Part shown: positions 9,993-18,300 of the stretch, piece after piece
Numbering within the stretch: position 1 is the first letter of the stretch
How the letters are laid out: every line of letters starts with the position of its first letter
Assembly: GCA_017941735.1 (NCBI GenBank)
Contig: JAGAVW010000063.1
Span: 1-41,784, forward strand
Length of the DNA stretch: 41,784 nt
Direction: 5' to 3'
From: Solobacterium sp.
GTDB lineage: Bacteria > Bacillota_I > Bacilli_A > Erysipelotrichales > Erysipelotrichaceae
Notes under the pieces: generated by a model
Told to the model about the DNA's origin: nothing
The model's input: the letters and a program-made list of their open reading frames with translations, nothing else
Database searches by the model: none
Translations under genes and position numbers: made by a program

Positions 9993-11372
9993 CTACGAAG
10001 CAATTAATTTTTCTATTTCATTGACAGCGGTCGTGAAAGTAGGATCTTTCTTCAATTGATTTTCCACTTTCTTACAAGCACTGATAATGGTTGCGTGGTC
10101 TCTACCGCCAAATTCATCCCCAATTTTGATATAAGGTAAATCCAATAATTTACGACAGAGATAAATGGAGATATGACGTGCATTCGCAATATTCTTGGTT
10201 CGTGTTTTACCAGTGATTTGTTGACGGGTTAAACCATAATATTCCGCAACACATTTGATAATTTTATTTGGAGATAAACCATCTTTTTCACTGACAACGG
10301 CTTGATTCTTTAAGGCATTGACAATCGTTTCAAACTTAATGGTGGATTTATCTTCTTGAAACATAATGGCATAGAAGAGAACTCGATTCCAAGCGCCTTC
10401 TAAATCACGAATATTCCCCGAGAAATTAGAAGCGATGTAAGCTAAACCACGCTCATCTACTTCTTCAATCTCATTTCCTGAATTATTAATTTTCATTCTT
10501 AGAATGGCTAAGCTTGTCTCAAATTCTGGTGAATCAATGCCTACCGATAAACCACTGCTAAAGCGACTAATTAAACGATCTTCTAATCCTTTAATTTCTT
10601 TTGGTTGACGATCCGAAGCAATACAAATCTGTTTACGATTATTCACAAGTTCGTTATAGATAGAGAAGAAAATCTCATGGGATTTTTCTTTTCCAGCTAG
10701 GAATTGAATATCATCTACTAACAATAAATCCATACTGCACATATATTGTTTAAATTCATCAATTTTATTACTTTGAATGGCTTTTACCACTTTATCCACA
10801 AACTTTAAAGACTCAATGTAATAGACTTTGCGGTCTGGAAAAGATTTTTGAACATAATTCGCAATCGCCATTAATAAGTGTGTTTTTCCTAGACCTGAAT
10901 TTCCATAGATAAAGAGGGGATTAAAATATTTACCTGGATTCAAAGCACACGCAAGAGCAGCAGCTTGACTCTCCCTATTACAATCTCCCACAACGAAATT
11001 ATCAAACGTTCTTTCTTTTTGAATCGGCATACTTTGAAATAAATCATCTTCTGCGACTTCAATCGGATCAAAAGAAAGTGTTTGTTTCTTACTGGATAAT
11101 TCACTTTCTAAACAAATATCAATGATTAATGGATGTGTTAAATCTAAAATACTGATGAATGCGGCAGATATTAAATCTTCCTGTTGAATCATGATTTGTT
11201 TGGAGATGATATTGGGAGAAACAAGAATAACCTTTTCTTCATTGAGTTCGTAGATGTACGTTTCTTTAAAGAATGTTTCTACAATTTCTGGTTCTATATT
11301 GCGACTCGACAATAAATATTCCAATACACGATTCCACAAATCGATGTAGTATTGATCCCTTGTGTGACTCAT
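9993..11372 (-). CDS. dnaA: Chromosomal replication initiator DnaA
   Basis: DnaA is the AAA+ ATPase that binds DnaA boxes, opens oriC and recruits helicase. The order is domain I (~1-80), a short linker, the AAA+ domain with Walker A GNSGLGKTHL and Walker B LLVDDIQFLAG, and domain IV with the helix-turn-helix signature GGRDHATI near the C-terminus. I place the start at ATG 11372 (MSHTRDQYYIDLW, 459 residues), because AGGGG lies 9 bases upstream and this matches the usual family start. The frame is open 15 codons further, to 11417, but that extension is atypical. DnaA boxes flank the gene on both sides, as expected for autoregulation and origin function. Confidence 0.97.
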   Translation of the reverse strand: MSHTRDQYYIDLWNRVLEYLLSSRNIEPEIVETFFKETYIYELNEEKVILVSPNIISKQIMIQQEDLISAAFISILDLTHPLIIDICLESELSSKKQTLSFDPIEVAEDDLFQSMPIQKERTFDNFVVGDCNRESQAAALACALNPGKYFNPLFIYGNSGLGKTHLLMAIANYVQKSFPDRKVYYIESLKFVDKVVKAIQSNKIDEFKQYMCSMDLLLVDDIQFLAGKEKSHEIFFSIYNELVNNRKQICIASDRQPKEIKGLEDRLISRFSSGLSVGIDSPEFETSLAILRMKINNSGNEIEEVDERGLAYIASNFSGNIRDLEGAWNRVLFYAIMFQEDKSTIKFETIVNALKNQAVVSEKDGLSPNKIIKCVAEYYGLTRQQITGKTRTKNIANARHISIYLCRKLLDLPYIKIGDEFGGRDHATIISACKKVENQLKKDPTFTTAVNEIEKLIAS

Positions 11373-11457
11373 ATTTATAACCCCTAATCTAAAAGCGTGT
11401 ACATTTATTGTATGCATGTTTTAACATAAAATCCACCAAAAAATGTGGTAAAATTTT

Positions 11458-11815
11458 TTATCCACAATTGAACTAATTTGGTATGTCACGGAGGAATGCG
11501 TAGAAATTGAATTTTCCACAGTATTCCACAAAATTAAAAGTGGATAATTTGTGTAAAAATAACCAACAATGTGGAAAAGATGTTGTTTTATTGATAAATG
11601 TAGAATTAATTTTAACTATCCACAAGTTTTAAACAGTCAAATTTGGCTTAAATATCGCATTTTTTAAGAATTCCACAGTTTTCAACAATTGTTGAAAAGT
11701 GTAACTTTTTGATTGTGTAAAGGGTGTGGAAAAGGGTAGAAATCATAAAAAAACAAGTTTACAAATGTGTATAAAAAAGAGGCAATTTTTACACAATCTT
11801 TTTTATTGTGGAAAA
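11458..11815. other. oriC: DnaA-box cluster upstream of dnaA
   Basis: The spacer between the jag stop and the dnaA start (11373-11846) has no gene. It is A/T-rich with many DnaA-box-like 9-mers. The perfect TTATCCACA is at 11458-11466. One-mismatch copies are TTTTCCACA at 11512, AGTGGATAA at 11539, TGTGGAAAA at 11570, CTATCCACA at 11616, and TGTGGAAAA at 11725 and 11807. Weaker copies lie between them. Boxes occur in both orientations. This density in the dnaA promoter region is the usual signature of oriC, and together with 9883-9992 it gives a bipartite origin with dnaA in the middle. The dnaA promoter must also lie here; TACAAT at 11412-11407 on the minus strand is a possible -10. Confidence 0.85.
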
Positions 11816-11841
11816 AAAAGGAATTCATTTCTGAATTCCTT
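11811..11841 (-). terminator. Terminator after jag
   Basis: A 10-bp perfect stem (AAGGAATTCA at 11818-11827 with 11832-11841) has a TTTC/GAAA loop. On the minus strand an uninterrupted T-run (complement of the A-run 11811-11818) follows. It ends the rpmH-rnpA-yidC-jag operon and keeps that transcript out of the origin region. Its T-run overlaps the last DnaA-box-like site. Confidence 0.9.
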
Positions 11842-11846
11842 CTTGT

Positions 11847-12488
11847 TTAAGCTTCGTTTTCCACAACTTCAGCAGGTGCTTCATCTGGAACATATTTAAT
11901 ACAAATATGTCTTTGATTTCCGTCGCCTTCGCTTTCTGTTTTGATGTTATGCCAACCGCTAATCGCATTGTGTACCGCTTTTCTTTCATCATTTGGCATT
12001 GGATCAAGTTCAGCATCGACATGCGAGCGTTGTACTTGTTTCGCAACACGACGTGCAATGGATGCGACTTTTGAATAACGTTCTTCTTTATAACGATTCA
12101 CATCAACTAAGACATCAATACGGGATTTGAATTCGGAGTTCACCGCACCACGTACAACAGTATTGAAGCTAGAGAGTGTTTTTCCCATCTTTCCAATTAA
12201 AACGGCGTTGTTGTCGGCATTTAAGCGAACAATGAAGCGATTGTCTTTCTCTTCAATCGCTACTTCAATGTCTTGGTTGATACCCACAAAGAAGTTTCCT
12301 AAATAATCGAATAAGAACTCTTTGACATCATCCATACAATAGACATCAGCAGAAACGGAAGATCCAATTCCTAATAAGCCTTTCTTTTCTTCGGTGACAA
12401 AGTATTTTAGATCACTGACAGCACAACCTTTTTCCGTAGCAGCTGTCTCTAATAATTCTTCAAGTGTTTTTCCAGTGTAGTTTTTCAT
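11847..12488 (-). CDS. jag: RNA-binding protein Jag/KhpB (Jag-N, KH and R3H domains)
   Basis: The 213-residue protein begins with a Jag-N domain (GKTLEELLETAATEKGC...GLLGIGS). A KH domain follows, with the loop GKMGKTLSSFNTVVRGAVN (~105-125). The C-terminal R3H region carries ARRVAKQVQRSHVDAELDPMPNDERKAVHNAIS. By family it binds RNA and affects cell elongation and division, often as a complex with KhpA. Its ATG overlaps the yidC stop by 4 bases (ATGA), so the two are probably translationally coupled. This is the last gene of the rpmH operon. Confidence 0.95.
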   Translation of the reverse strand: MKNYTGKTLEELLETAATEKGCAVSDLKYFVTEEKKGLLGIGSSVSADVYCMDDVKEFLFDYLGNFFVGINQDIEVAIEEKDNRFIVRLNADNNAVLIGKMGKTLSSFNTVVRGAVNSEFKSRIDVLVDVNRYKEERYSKVASIARRVAKQVQRSHVDAELDPMPNDERKAVHNAISGWHNIKTESEGDGNQRHICIKYVPDEAPAEVVENEA

Positions 12489-13378
12489 GCGGTAGCCCCT
12501 TCTTTCCTTTCAATAATATTTTGAACAAGAAGTGTTTTAGCAATTGTCACAAGAGAGTTAATTGCCCAATAAATACTCATTGTGGTAGGCCACATAAGAC
12601 CAAAGATTAAAATCATACCCATGAAGTAATATTGCATATACTTCTGTTGTTTGGACTGTTGTGTATCTTTTGGTTTGCGATGATGTTTTTCAGCCTCTGC
12701 TTCTTCCCGTTTTTTCGCAAGGTATTGTGGTAAATACATCGATGCGAATTGACAAATACCCATAACCGCAAAGATTAAGATATATAAGAATTGTCCATTA
12801 CGAATTCCCTCTAATGGAGTGGAATTTAAATTCAATCCTAAGAAAGTAGAAGACTTTAATACCGCAGAGCGTTGTACAGCTTGGTACATCGCAATGATGA
12901 TTGGGAATTGTAAGAAGGTGATAAGAATCATAGAGAATGGATTGACGTTATATTTCTTGTATAACGCATTCATCTCATTTGCTTGTTTCATACGCGATGC
13001 ATCATCGGTACGTCCTTCATATTTACGTTGAATCTTCTCAAGTTGTGGTTGCATTAACTGCATTTGTTGTTGTCCAATTTGTGCCTTTAATGTAACTGCC
13101 AACAAAATGAGATTTACTAAAACCGTCAATAACGCAATCGAACCAAGTACGCCGATTTTTGGTGTTAAGTAATTTAAAGCTTGCGCCATTGGCCAAACTA
13201 AAATCGCATTGAACCAGTTTTCCTGTTCCATCGTTTCTTTGAAGGTAGTAGTGAGCTCAATCAACTTATAAGAACCATCTTCATTTTGTGGAATACCACA
13301 TCCCGTCAAAGAGATGGAGATTATAACCAAAGCCACAAGCAGTAATACTTTTTTATTTAACAATTTCTTTTTCATCAT
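12485..13378 (-). CDS. yidC: Membrane protein insertase YidC/Oxa1 (SpoIIIJ-type lipoprotein)
   Basis: This is an insertase for membrane proteins, acting alone or with SecYEG. The N-terminus is a lipoprotein signal with lipobox LTGC (Cys27 if counted from the first of two Met), typical of Gram-positive YidC. The five-helix Oxa1 core follows: AQALNYLTPKIGVLGSIALLT, a charged cytoplasmic hairpin rich in Lys/Glu/Arg, then FLQFPIIIAMYQAVQR and MSIYWAINSLVTIAKTLLVQ. The length of 297 is normal. AAGGAG lies upstream of tandem ATGs at 13378 and 13375; either could be the start. It overlaps jag. Confidence 0.96.
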   Translation of the reverse strand: MMKKKLLNKKVLLLVALVIISISLTGCGIPQNEDGSYKLIELTTTFKETMEQENWFNAILVWPMAQALNYLTPKIGVLGSIALLTVLVNLILLAVTLKAQIGQQQMQLMQPQLEKIQRKYEGRTDDASRMKQANEMNALYKKYNVNPFSMILITFLQFPIIIAMYQAVQRSAVLKSSTFLGLNLNSTPLEGIRNGQFLYILIFAVMGICQFASMYLPQYLAKKREEAEAEKHHRKPKDTQQSKQQKYMQYYFMGMILIFGLMWPTTMSIYWAINSLVTIAKTLLVQNIIERKEGATA

Positions 13379-13405
13379 TGTTACATCTCCTTATTAATAG
13401 ATGAA

Positions 13406-13738
13406 CTACTTAATTGTATCTTTTATAAGTAGTTTTTCCAAGTTCTTTTTATTGCCGTCATACGATTCTTTTAAATAATCTTTTCGGGCAATAATGACCG
13501 CATCATACGCATAGCTCGAAAAAGGAATTAATTCCATACACATCATACGTATTTGTCGTTTAATTTTATTACGTTCTACCGCAATCCCAATCTTTTTCGA
13601 TAAGGAAACACCAATGCGTGCTTCACTTTCTTTTTTAGGCACAACATAAACAACAAAACTTTTGTTTGTTTTCTTTGTGCCGTTATGGATGAGTGCTTCA
13701 AACTCATACGATTTTTTGATTCGATTGCTTTTCTTCAT
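13406..13738 (-). CDS. rnpA: Ribonuclease P protein component
   Basis: This is the protein subunit of RNase P, which matures tRNA 5' ends. The 110-residue product opens MKKSNRIKKSYEFEALI and contains the RNR-like signature in IGIAVERNKIKRQIRMMCME, with the conserved basic helix. The start fits the family, yet there is no visible Shine-Dalgarno. The 20 bases before the ATG are mostly T and A, because they form the tail of a terminator-like hairpin placed between rpmH and rnpA. That suggests rnpA is expressed at a low level by read-through. Confidence 0.95.
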   Translation of the reverse strand: MKKSNRIKKSYEFEALIHNGTKKTNKSFVVYVVPKKESEARIGVSLSKKIGIAVERNKIKRQIRMMCMELIPFSSYAYDAVIIARKDYLKESYDGNKKNLEKLLIKDTIK

Positions 13739-13743
13739 GATTT

Positions 13744-13766
13744 AAAAAAACCACCCATAGGTGGTT
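13744..13766 (-). terminator. Attenuator-like terminator between rpmH and rnpA
   Basis: On the minus strand AACCACC (13766-13760) pairs with GGTGGTT (13755-13749) around a TATG loop, and a further T-run follows to 13744. The hairpin starts two bases after the rpmH stop codon and ends five bases before the rnpA ATG. It would let most transcripts stop after the abundant ribosomal protein and a minority continue into rnpA-yidC-jag. Confidence 0.8.
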
Positions 13767-13768
13767 CA

Positions 13769-13903
13769 TTAAGCAGAAAGTACTTTTCTTCCTTTTGCTC
13801 TACGCCTTGCTAAAACTTTACGTCCACCAACAGTACTTTTGCGAGCGCGAAAGCCATGTGTCGCTTTTGTTTTTCTTTTACTTGGCTGATATGTTCTTTT
13901 CAT
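13769..13903 (-). CDS. rpmH: Large ribosomal subunit protein bL34
   Basis: This is a 44-residue highly basic ribosomal protein. It starts [19 protein letters not shown] and contains the invariant [19 protein letters not shown] tail of the L34 family. It was read directly on the minus strand. GGAGG lies upstream of the ATG at 13903-13901. It is the first gene of the rpmH-rnpA-yidC-jag operon and has a near-consensus promoter. Unlike the common Firmicutes layout, rpmH is the far end of the block from dnaA, and the block points toward dnaA. Confidence 0.98.
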   Translation of the reverse strand: MKRTYQPSKRKTKATHGFRARKSTVGGRKVLARRRAKGRKVLSA

Positions 13904-13939
13904 AACGCCACCTCCATCCATAAGAACAATTGCTCCACT

Positions 13940-13968
13940 ATTTTACTTTTCACCCCATTAAAAGTCAA
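13940..13968 (-). promoter_or_regulatory. Promoter of the rpmH operon
   Basis: On the minus strand TTGACT (13968-13963) and TAAAAT (13945-13940) are separated by exactly 17 bases. This near-consensus sigma-A promoter lies 36 bases before the rpmH ATG. Confidence 0.8.
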
Positions 13969-13974
13969 ACAGGA

Positions 13975-13980
13975 TATAAT
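13975..13980 (+). promoter_or_regulatory. -10 element of the divergent plus-strand operon
   Basis: TATAAT lies on the plus strand 20 bases before the ATG at 14001, followed by AGGAGG. No clear -35 is visible. It overlaps the upstream part of the rpmH promoter region, so the two divergent promoters are closely packed. Confidence 0.5.
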
Positions 13981-14000
13981 AAAAAAGGAGGATTTTTTGT

Positions 14001-14768
14001 ATGAATTTATTAACAATGGTCATGGTGATGCTTGTTGTCTATACCGTCTTTAATGTTTTAGTGCTTTCAAAACAAAGACAAAAAGGCAATGAAATATCCA
14101 ATTTATTAGATGTATTTCAAGAGGAAGATACCTTTTTCTCAAAGGCGAGTGAACTAATTGAAAAAGAAACCACACCAGGCACAAAAGAAAAAATAAGAGT
14201 CTTAAAGCTCTGGGGAGAAGCCTATTATGGGAAAGAGGATGCATTTAAACAAACGTTAAATGATCTTGATGTTACCAATATGTTTATGAAGGCAAAAAAT
14301 CCGATTGAAGCATATGAAGATGCATTCTTCTATTTGTGTATGGCTATCCCAAACCGTCTTTACAGTGATGGAAAGATGGCGTTGTTAGATTTATTAGAAA
14401 ACAAAATGGATGTGTATAAAGAAACATTAGAAAATACATTGGTTTATCGTATTGGCAAAGAAAATAGTAAGTTTTATCATAGACAAGACGATTTCGGAAA
14501 AGGATTCTTAGAAAGTGTCATTGAAGGAGAGTACGCAGGCTTTACTTATTCAAAACAATTAATTGGGATTTATAAAGATGTCGTCTCGACGGTCTTAGCT
14601 GCCATCTATAAAGAAGAAGGCAACAAAGCAAAACTCGAAGAACAATATCCATTTTTGGAACGTTTCCAACAATCTGCCCTTGGGGAGAGGATGTTGAAAG
14701 AATTGAAGATTGAGCTTCCTAAAAAAGAAGAAGAGAGTAGCGAAGAAAAAGGAGAAGAAAAGGAATGA
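14001..14768 (+). CDS. Membrane-anchored helical protein of unknown function
   Basis: I do not recognise the family. The 255-residue product has one N-terminal membrane helix (LLTMVMVMLVVYTVFNVLVL, ~3-22). A long cytoplasmic-looking helical region follows, with alternating short helices reminiscent of TPR-like repeats (KLWGEAYYGKEDAFKQTL, IEAYEDAFFYLCMAI). It ends in a highly charged tail (PKKEEESSEEKGEEKE). AGGAGG lies just upstream of the ATG. Its stop overlaps the pth start by 4 bases (ATGA), so it is probably co-expressed with pth and mfd. Nothing in the sequence tells the function. Confidence 0.85.
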   Translation: MNLLTMVMVMLVVYTVFNVLVLSKQRQKGNEISNLLDVFQEEDTFFSKASELIEKETTPGTKEKIRVLKLWGEAYYGKEDAFKQTLNDLDVTNMFMKAKNPIEAYEDAFFYLCMAIPNRLYSDGKMALLDLLENKMDVYKETLENTLVYRIGKENSKFYHRQDDFGKGFLESVIEGEYAGFTYSKQLIGIYKDVVSTVLAAIYKEEGNKAKLEEQYPFLERFQQSALGERMLKELKIELPKKEEESSEEKGEEKE

Positions 14769-15382
14769 AACTGATTGCGGGGTTAGGAAATCCAGGAAAA
14801 GAATATCGCAATACACGCCACAATAGTGGCTTTATGGTCATGGATTACCTCCTCGATCAATTTCAGCAACCCATCTTACAAGAAAAATGGAATGCCCTTA
14901 TCACCAAACAAAATGTGAATGGGGAGAATGTTCTTTTAATGAAACCATTAACGTTCATGAATCGCTCTGGAGATGCCATCCAACAAGTGGCACATTATTA
15001 TGATATTGAACCAGAAGATATCTTAATTATTCATGATGATATGGATTTACCTGTAGGTTCCGTCAGAATACGTAAGAAAGGCAGTAGTGGTGGCCAAAAA
15101 GGAATGCAGTCGATTATTGATTGTATGGGCACAAATGAGATACCACGCATTCGTATCGGAGTCGGACATAGTAAACATGAACATGAGGAAGTGGTAGACT
15201 GGGTATTATCCTCTGTGCCAAAAGAGGAAAAAGAAAAATTTGAGATTGCCTTAAAGGTTGCCTCGGAAGCAGCTTATGCATGGATTAATCAACCGATGGA
15301 AATCGTTATGGCAAAATATAACTTGAAAGAGAAAAGGGAGAAAGAAGACAAACCTAAAAAACCGGATGAAGCAGAATCCTAA
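14765..15382 (+). CDS. pth: Peptidyl-tRNA hydrolase
   Basis: The enzyme cleaves peptidyl-tRNA released from stalled ribosomes to recycle tRNA. The 205-residue product opens MKLIAGLGNPGKEYRNTRHNSGF, with the conserved Asn and catalytic His. It continues with KPLTFMNRSG and HDDMDLPVGSVRIRKKGSSGGQKGMQSI, all Pth signatures. The C-terminus carries a charged extension (KEKREKEDKPKKPDEAES). It overlaps the preceding gene by 4 bases and mfd by 17, making a compact operon. The pth-mfd-rqcP-divIC order is widely conserved in Firmicutes. Confidence 0.97.
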   Translation: MKLIAGLGNPGKEYRNTRHNSGFMVMDYLLDQFQQPILQEKWNALITKQNVNGENVLLMKPLTFMNRSGDAIQQVAHYYDIEPEDILIIHDDMDLPVGSVRIRKKGSSGGQKGMQSIIDCMGTNEIPRIRIGVGHSKHEHEEVVDWVLSSVPKEEKEKFEIALKVASEAAYAWINQPMEIVMAKYNLKEKREKEDKPKKPDEAES

Positions 15383-18300
15383 CGTACCAAGTATTCTTTC
15401 GATATTAGAAGAAGAATTCAAAGACAACCAAGCCATTAAAAAGCTATGTGAAGAAAAACAGAACATTGGTTTATCTTCGTTAATCGCCGAAGCACTCGTC
15501 ATAAGCTACGCCTTTAAGAAAAAGAAAAAGCCTATGTTGGTTGTCAAAAATAACTTATATAACGCACAACGTCTTTATGAGAGAATTTCGACCCTCCTCC
15601 CTAAAGAAGAATGTGCGCTTTTTGCCGTAGATGAATCCTTACGTGTAGAAGCGATTGCGACTTCTCCCGAGATGATTGCGACAAGAGTTGAAACACTCTC
15701 TTCTTTATTAAAGAATCCAAACCAAGTGATTATCACAAGTCCATCTGGTTATTTAAGACAACTTCCTTCCCGGGAAATTTTTGAAGAAGGCTGTATCCAA
15801 TTGAAGATTGGGATGCAGGTAAATATGAAGGAGTTAAGACACAAACTTCAAAACGCAGGGTACAATCCAGTATCGCATATTGATCAACCATTAAGTTTTG
15901 CGAGTCGTGGTGGCATTGTGGATATCTATTCAATTAACTATGAAATGCCCATCCGGATTGAGTTTTTTGATGATGAAATTGAATCAATACGCTTCTTTGA
16001 TATCGTAAGTCAAAAGACGGTAGAAGCAGTCAATGAGGTAGAAATAGTGCCGGCAAGTGACTTCTTATTGACAGAAGCACAACTCGAAGAAATTATTGAT
16101 AACGCAAATAGGCGTTTAGAAAAAGAAAATGACACCATTCTTTCTATGAATATTGAAAATGACCTCGAAACTTTAAAAACCGGGGTACGAGAAGTACAAT
16201 ATTACCCCTATTTATCTTTATTAAGTGAGACAGCAAGCTTAATTGATTATATGGATTCCCCGCTTGTCTTATTGTCGAATGAAGCGGAAATAAAAGAAAG
16301 TGCCAAACGCTTAAATGAAGAAACCATTGCCTATATGCAAGAATTAGTTCAAGAGAAGAAATGGTTGCCTCGTTTTACCATGTGGCATGAATTCGATCGC
16401 ATTGCGAAAAACTGTAAGAAAATTAAAATTGATCCAACCCAGGAAAGAAATGCGGAAATCATAGAATATCCTCTTCCCAACGAAACACTTGCGATTAAGT
16501 TAAAAATTATCAACGAAGAAAAAAGAGTTCTCATGTGTCTTGATGAAAAAGACATTGCGCGTGTTGTGAATCTTTGTGTAGAAGAAAATATTCCATATCG
16601 TTTAATCACAAAAAAAGAACCCATCCAAGAAGGGATTTCGATTTTAGCCCAAGACTTAGGACAAGGCTTTGTGAATACAACGACGGGATTAGTTGTGGTA
16701 TCATCCAATGAATTATTAGAAATACAACGACACCATGGGCGCTATGAAAACAAATTCCGACATGCAGAAGTCATCCACAATTACCAAGAATTAGATAGTG
16801 GTGATTATGTGGTTCATGCCCAACATGGTGTAGGACAATACATCGGCATTGAGACAAGAGAAGTGCAAGGAAAACAAAAAGACTTTTTACGTGTCATTTA
16901 TCGAGGCAATGCGGAATTATTAGTACCACTTGAACAGTTCCGTCTTGTGCGTAAGTTTGTCTCACGTGAAGGAGTTGTGCCAAGGTTAAATAAACTAGGC
17001 AGTACTGAATGGGAAAAGACAAAGAAACGCATTGAAGAAAGTGTTACAGATATTGCGGAGCGCTTAATGAAACTCTATTCCGCGCGTGAAGAAAATATCG
17101 GTCATGCATATCAAAAAGATTCGGATATCCAAAAGAAGTTTGAATCCGAATTTGAATTCACTTTAACCAAAGACCAAGAACAAGCGGTTCAAGAAGTGAA
17201 GAAAGATATGGAGAGCGCAAAACCAATGGACCGTCTTGTGTGTGGAGATGTTGGGTTTGGGAAAACGGAGATTGCGGTACGTGCAGCATTTAAAGCAGCT
17301 GCAGAGAATAAACAAGTTGCGGTATTATGCCCAACCACAATCCTTGCGGAACAACATTACAAAACCTTCCAAAAGCGTTTTGAAAATTATCCATTTACCA
17401 TTAAAGTCTTAGATCGTCTTGTGCCAAGTAAAGAAGTAAAAAATGTATTACAAGATTTAAAGACAGGAAAAATAGATGTCTTAATTGGCACCCATCGTAT
17501 CTTAAGCAAAGATGTCATCTTTAAAGACTTAGGTTTACTCGTCATTGATGAAGAACAACGTTTTGGTGTGGAACACAAAGAAAAGATGAAGGAATTTAAA
17601 AATGGGGTGGATGTATTAACCCTCAGTGCGACACCAATTCCTAGAACTTTACAAATGTCACTTGTGGGAATACGGCAATTATCCCAATTAGAAACTGCAC
17701 CAGAAAACCGCTTCAATGTGCAAACCTATGTGGTCGAAAAAAACCAAGGTCTTATTGTGGATGCGATTGAAAAAGAATTAGCACGGGATGGACAAGTATT
17801 CTACTTATATAACAACATTGATTTGATCTACCAAGTAGCCCGTAACTTACAACATGCCATCAAAGACGCAAAGATTGGTGTGATTCATGGCAAGATGAAT
17901 CGCGAAGAGATTGAAGATGTCATGTTGAAGTTTAATGAAAAAGAAATCAATGTGTTGGTATGTACGACAATCATTGAAAATGGGATTGATATTCCAAATG
18001 CGAATACAATGATTATTGATAATGCCCAAAACTTTGGCTTAGCGCAAATTTATCAAATCAAAGGAAGAGTAGGACGTAGTAATCGCGTTGCATATGCCTA
18101 TTTATTAATTCCACCACAACGACAGCTTTCTGAAACCGCACAAAAGCGCCTACAAGCAGTCAAAGAATTTGCGAAACTTGGATCGGGTTACAAAATTGCG
18201 ATGCGTGATTTAACGATACGTGGAGCAGGGGACTTACTTGGCGCAAATCAATCTGGGTTTATCGATACCGTAGGAATTGATATGTATATCGAGATGCTAG

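Noticed and set aside
11373..11417. Longer N-terminus of DnaA
   Set aside because: The open frame runs upstream, but the AGGGG ribosome-binding site and the family start both favour ATG 11372.
11496..11510. GGAGG followed by ATG inside the origin spacer
   Set aside because: The plus-strand frame is only four codons long before a stop and no gene follows. Probably chance.
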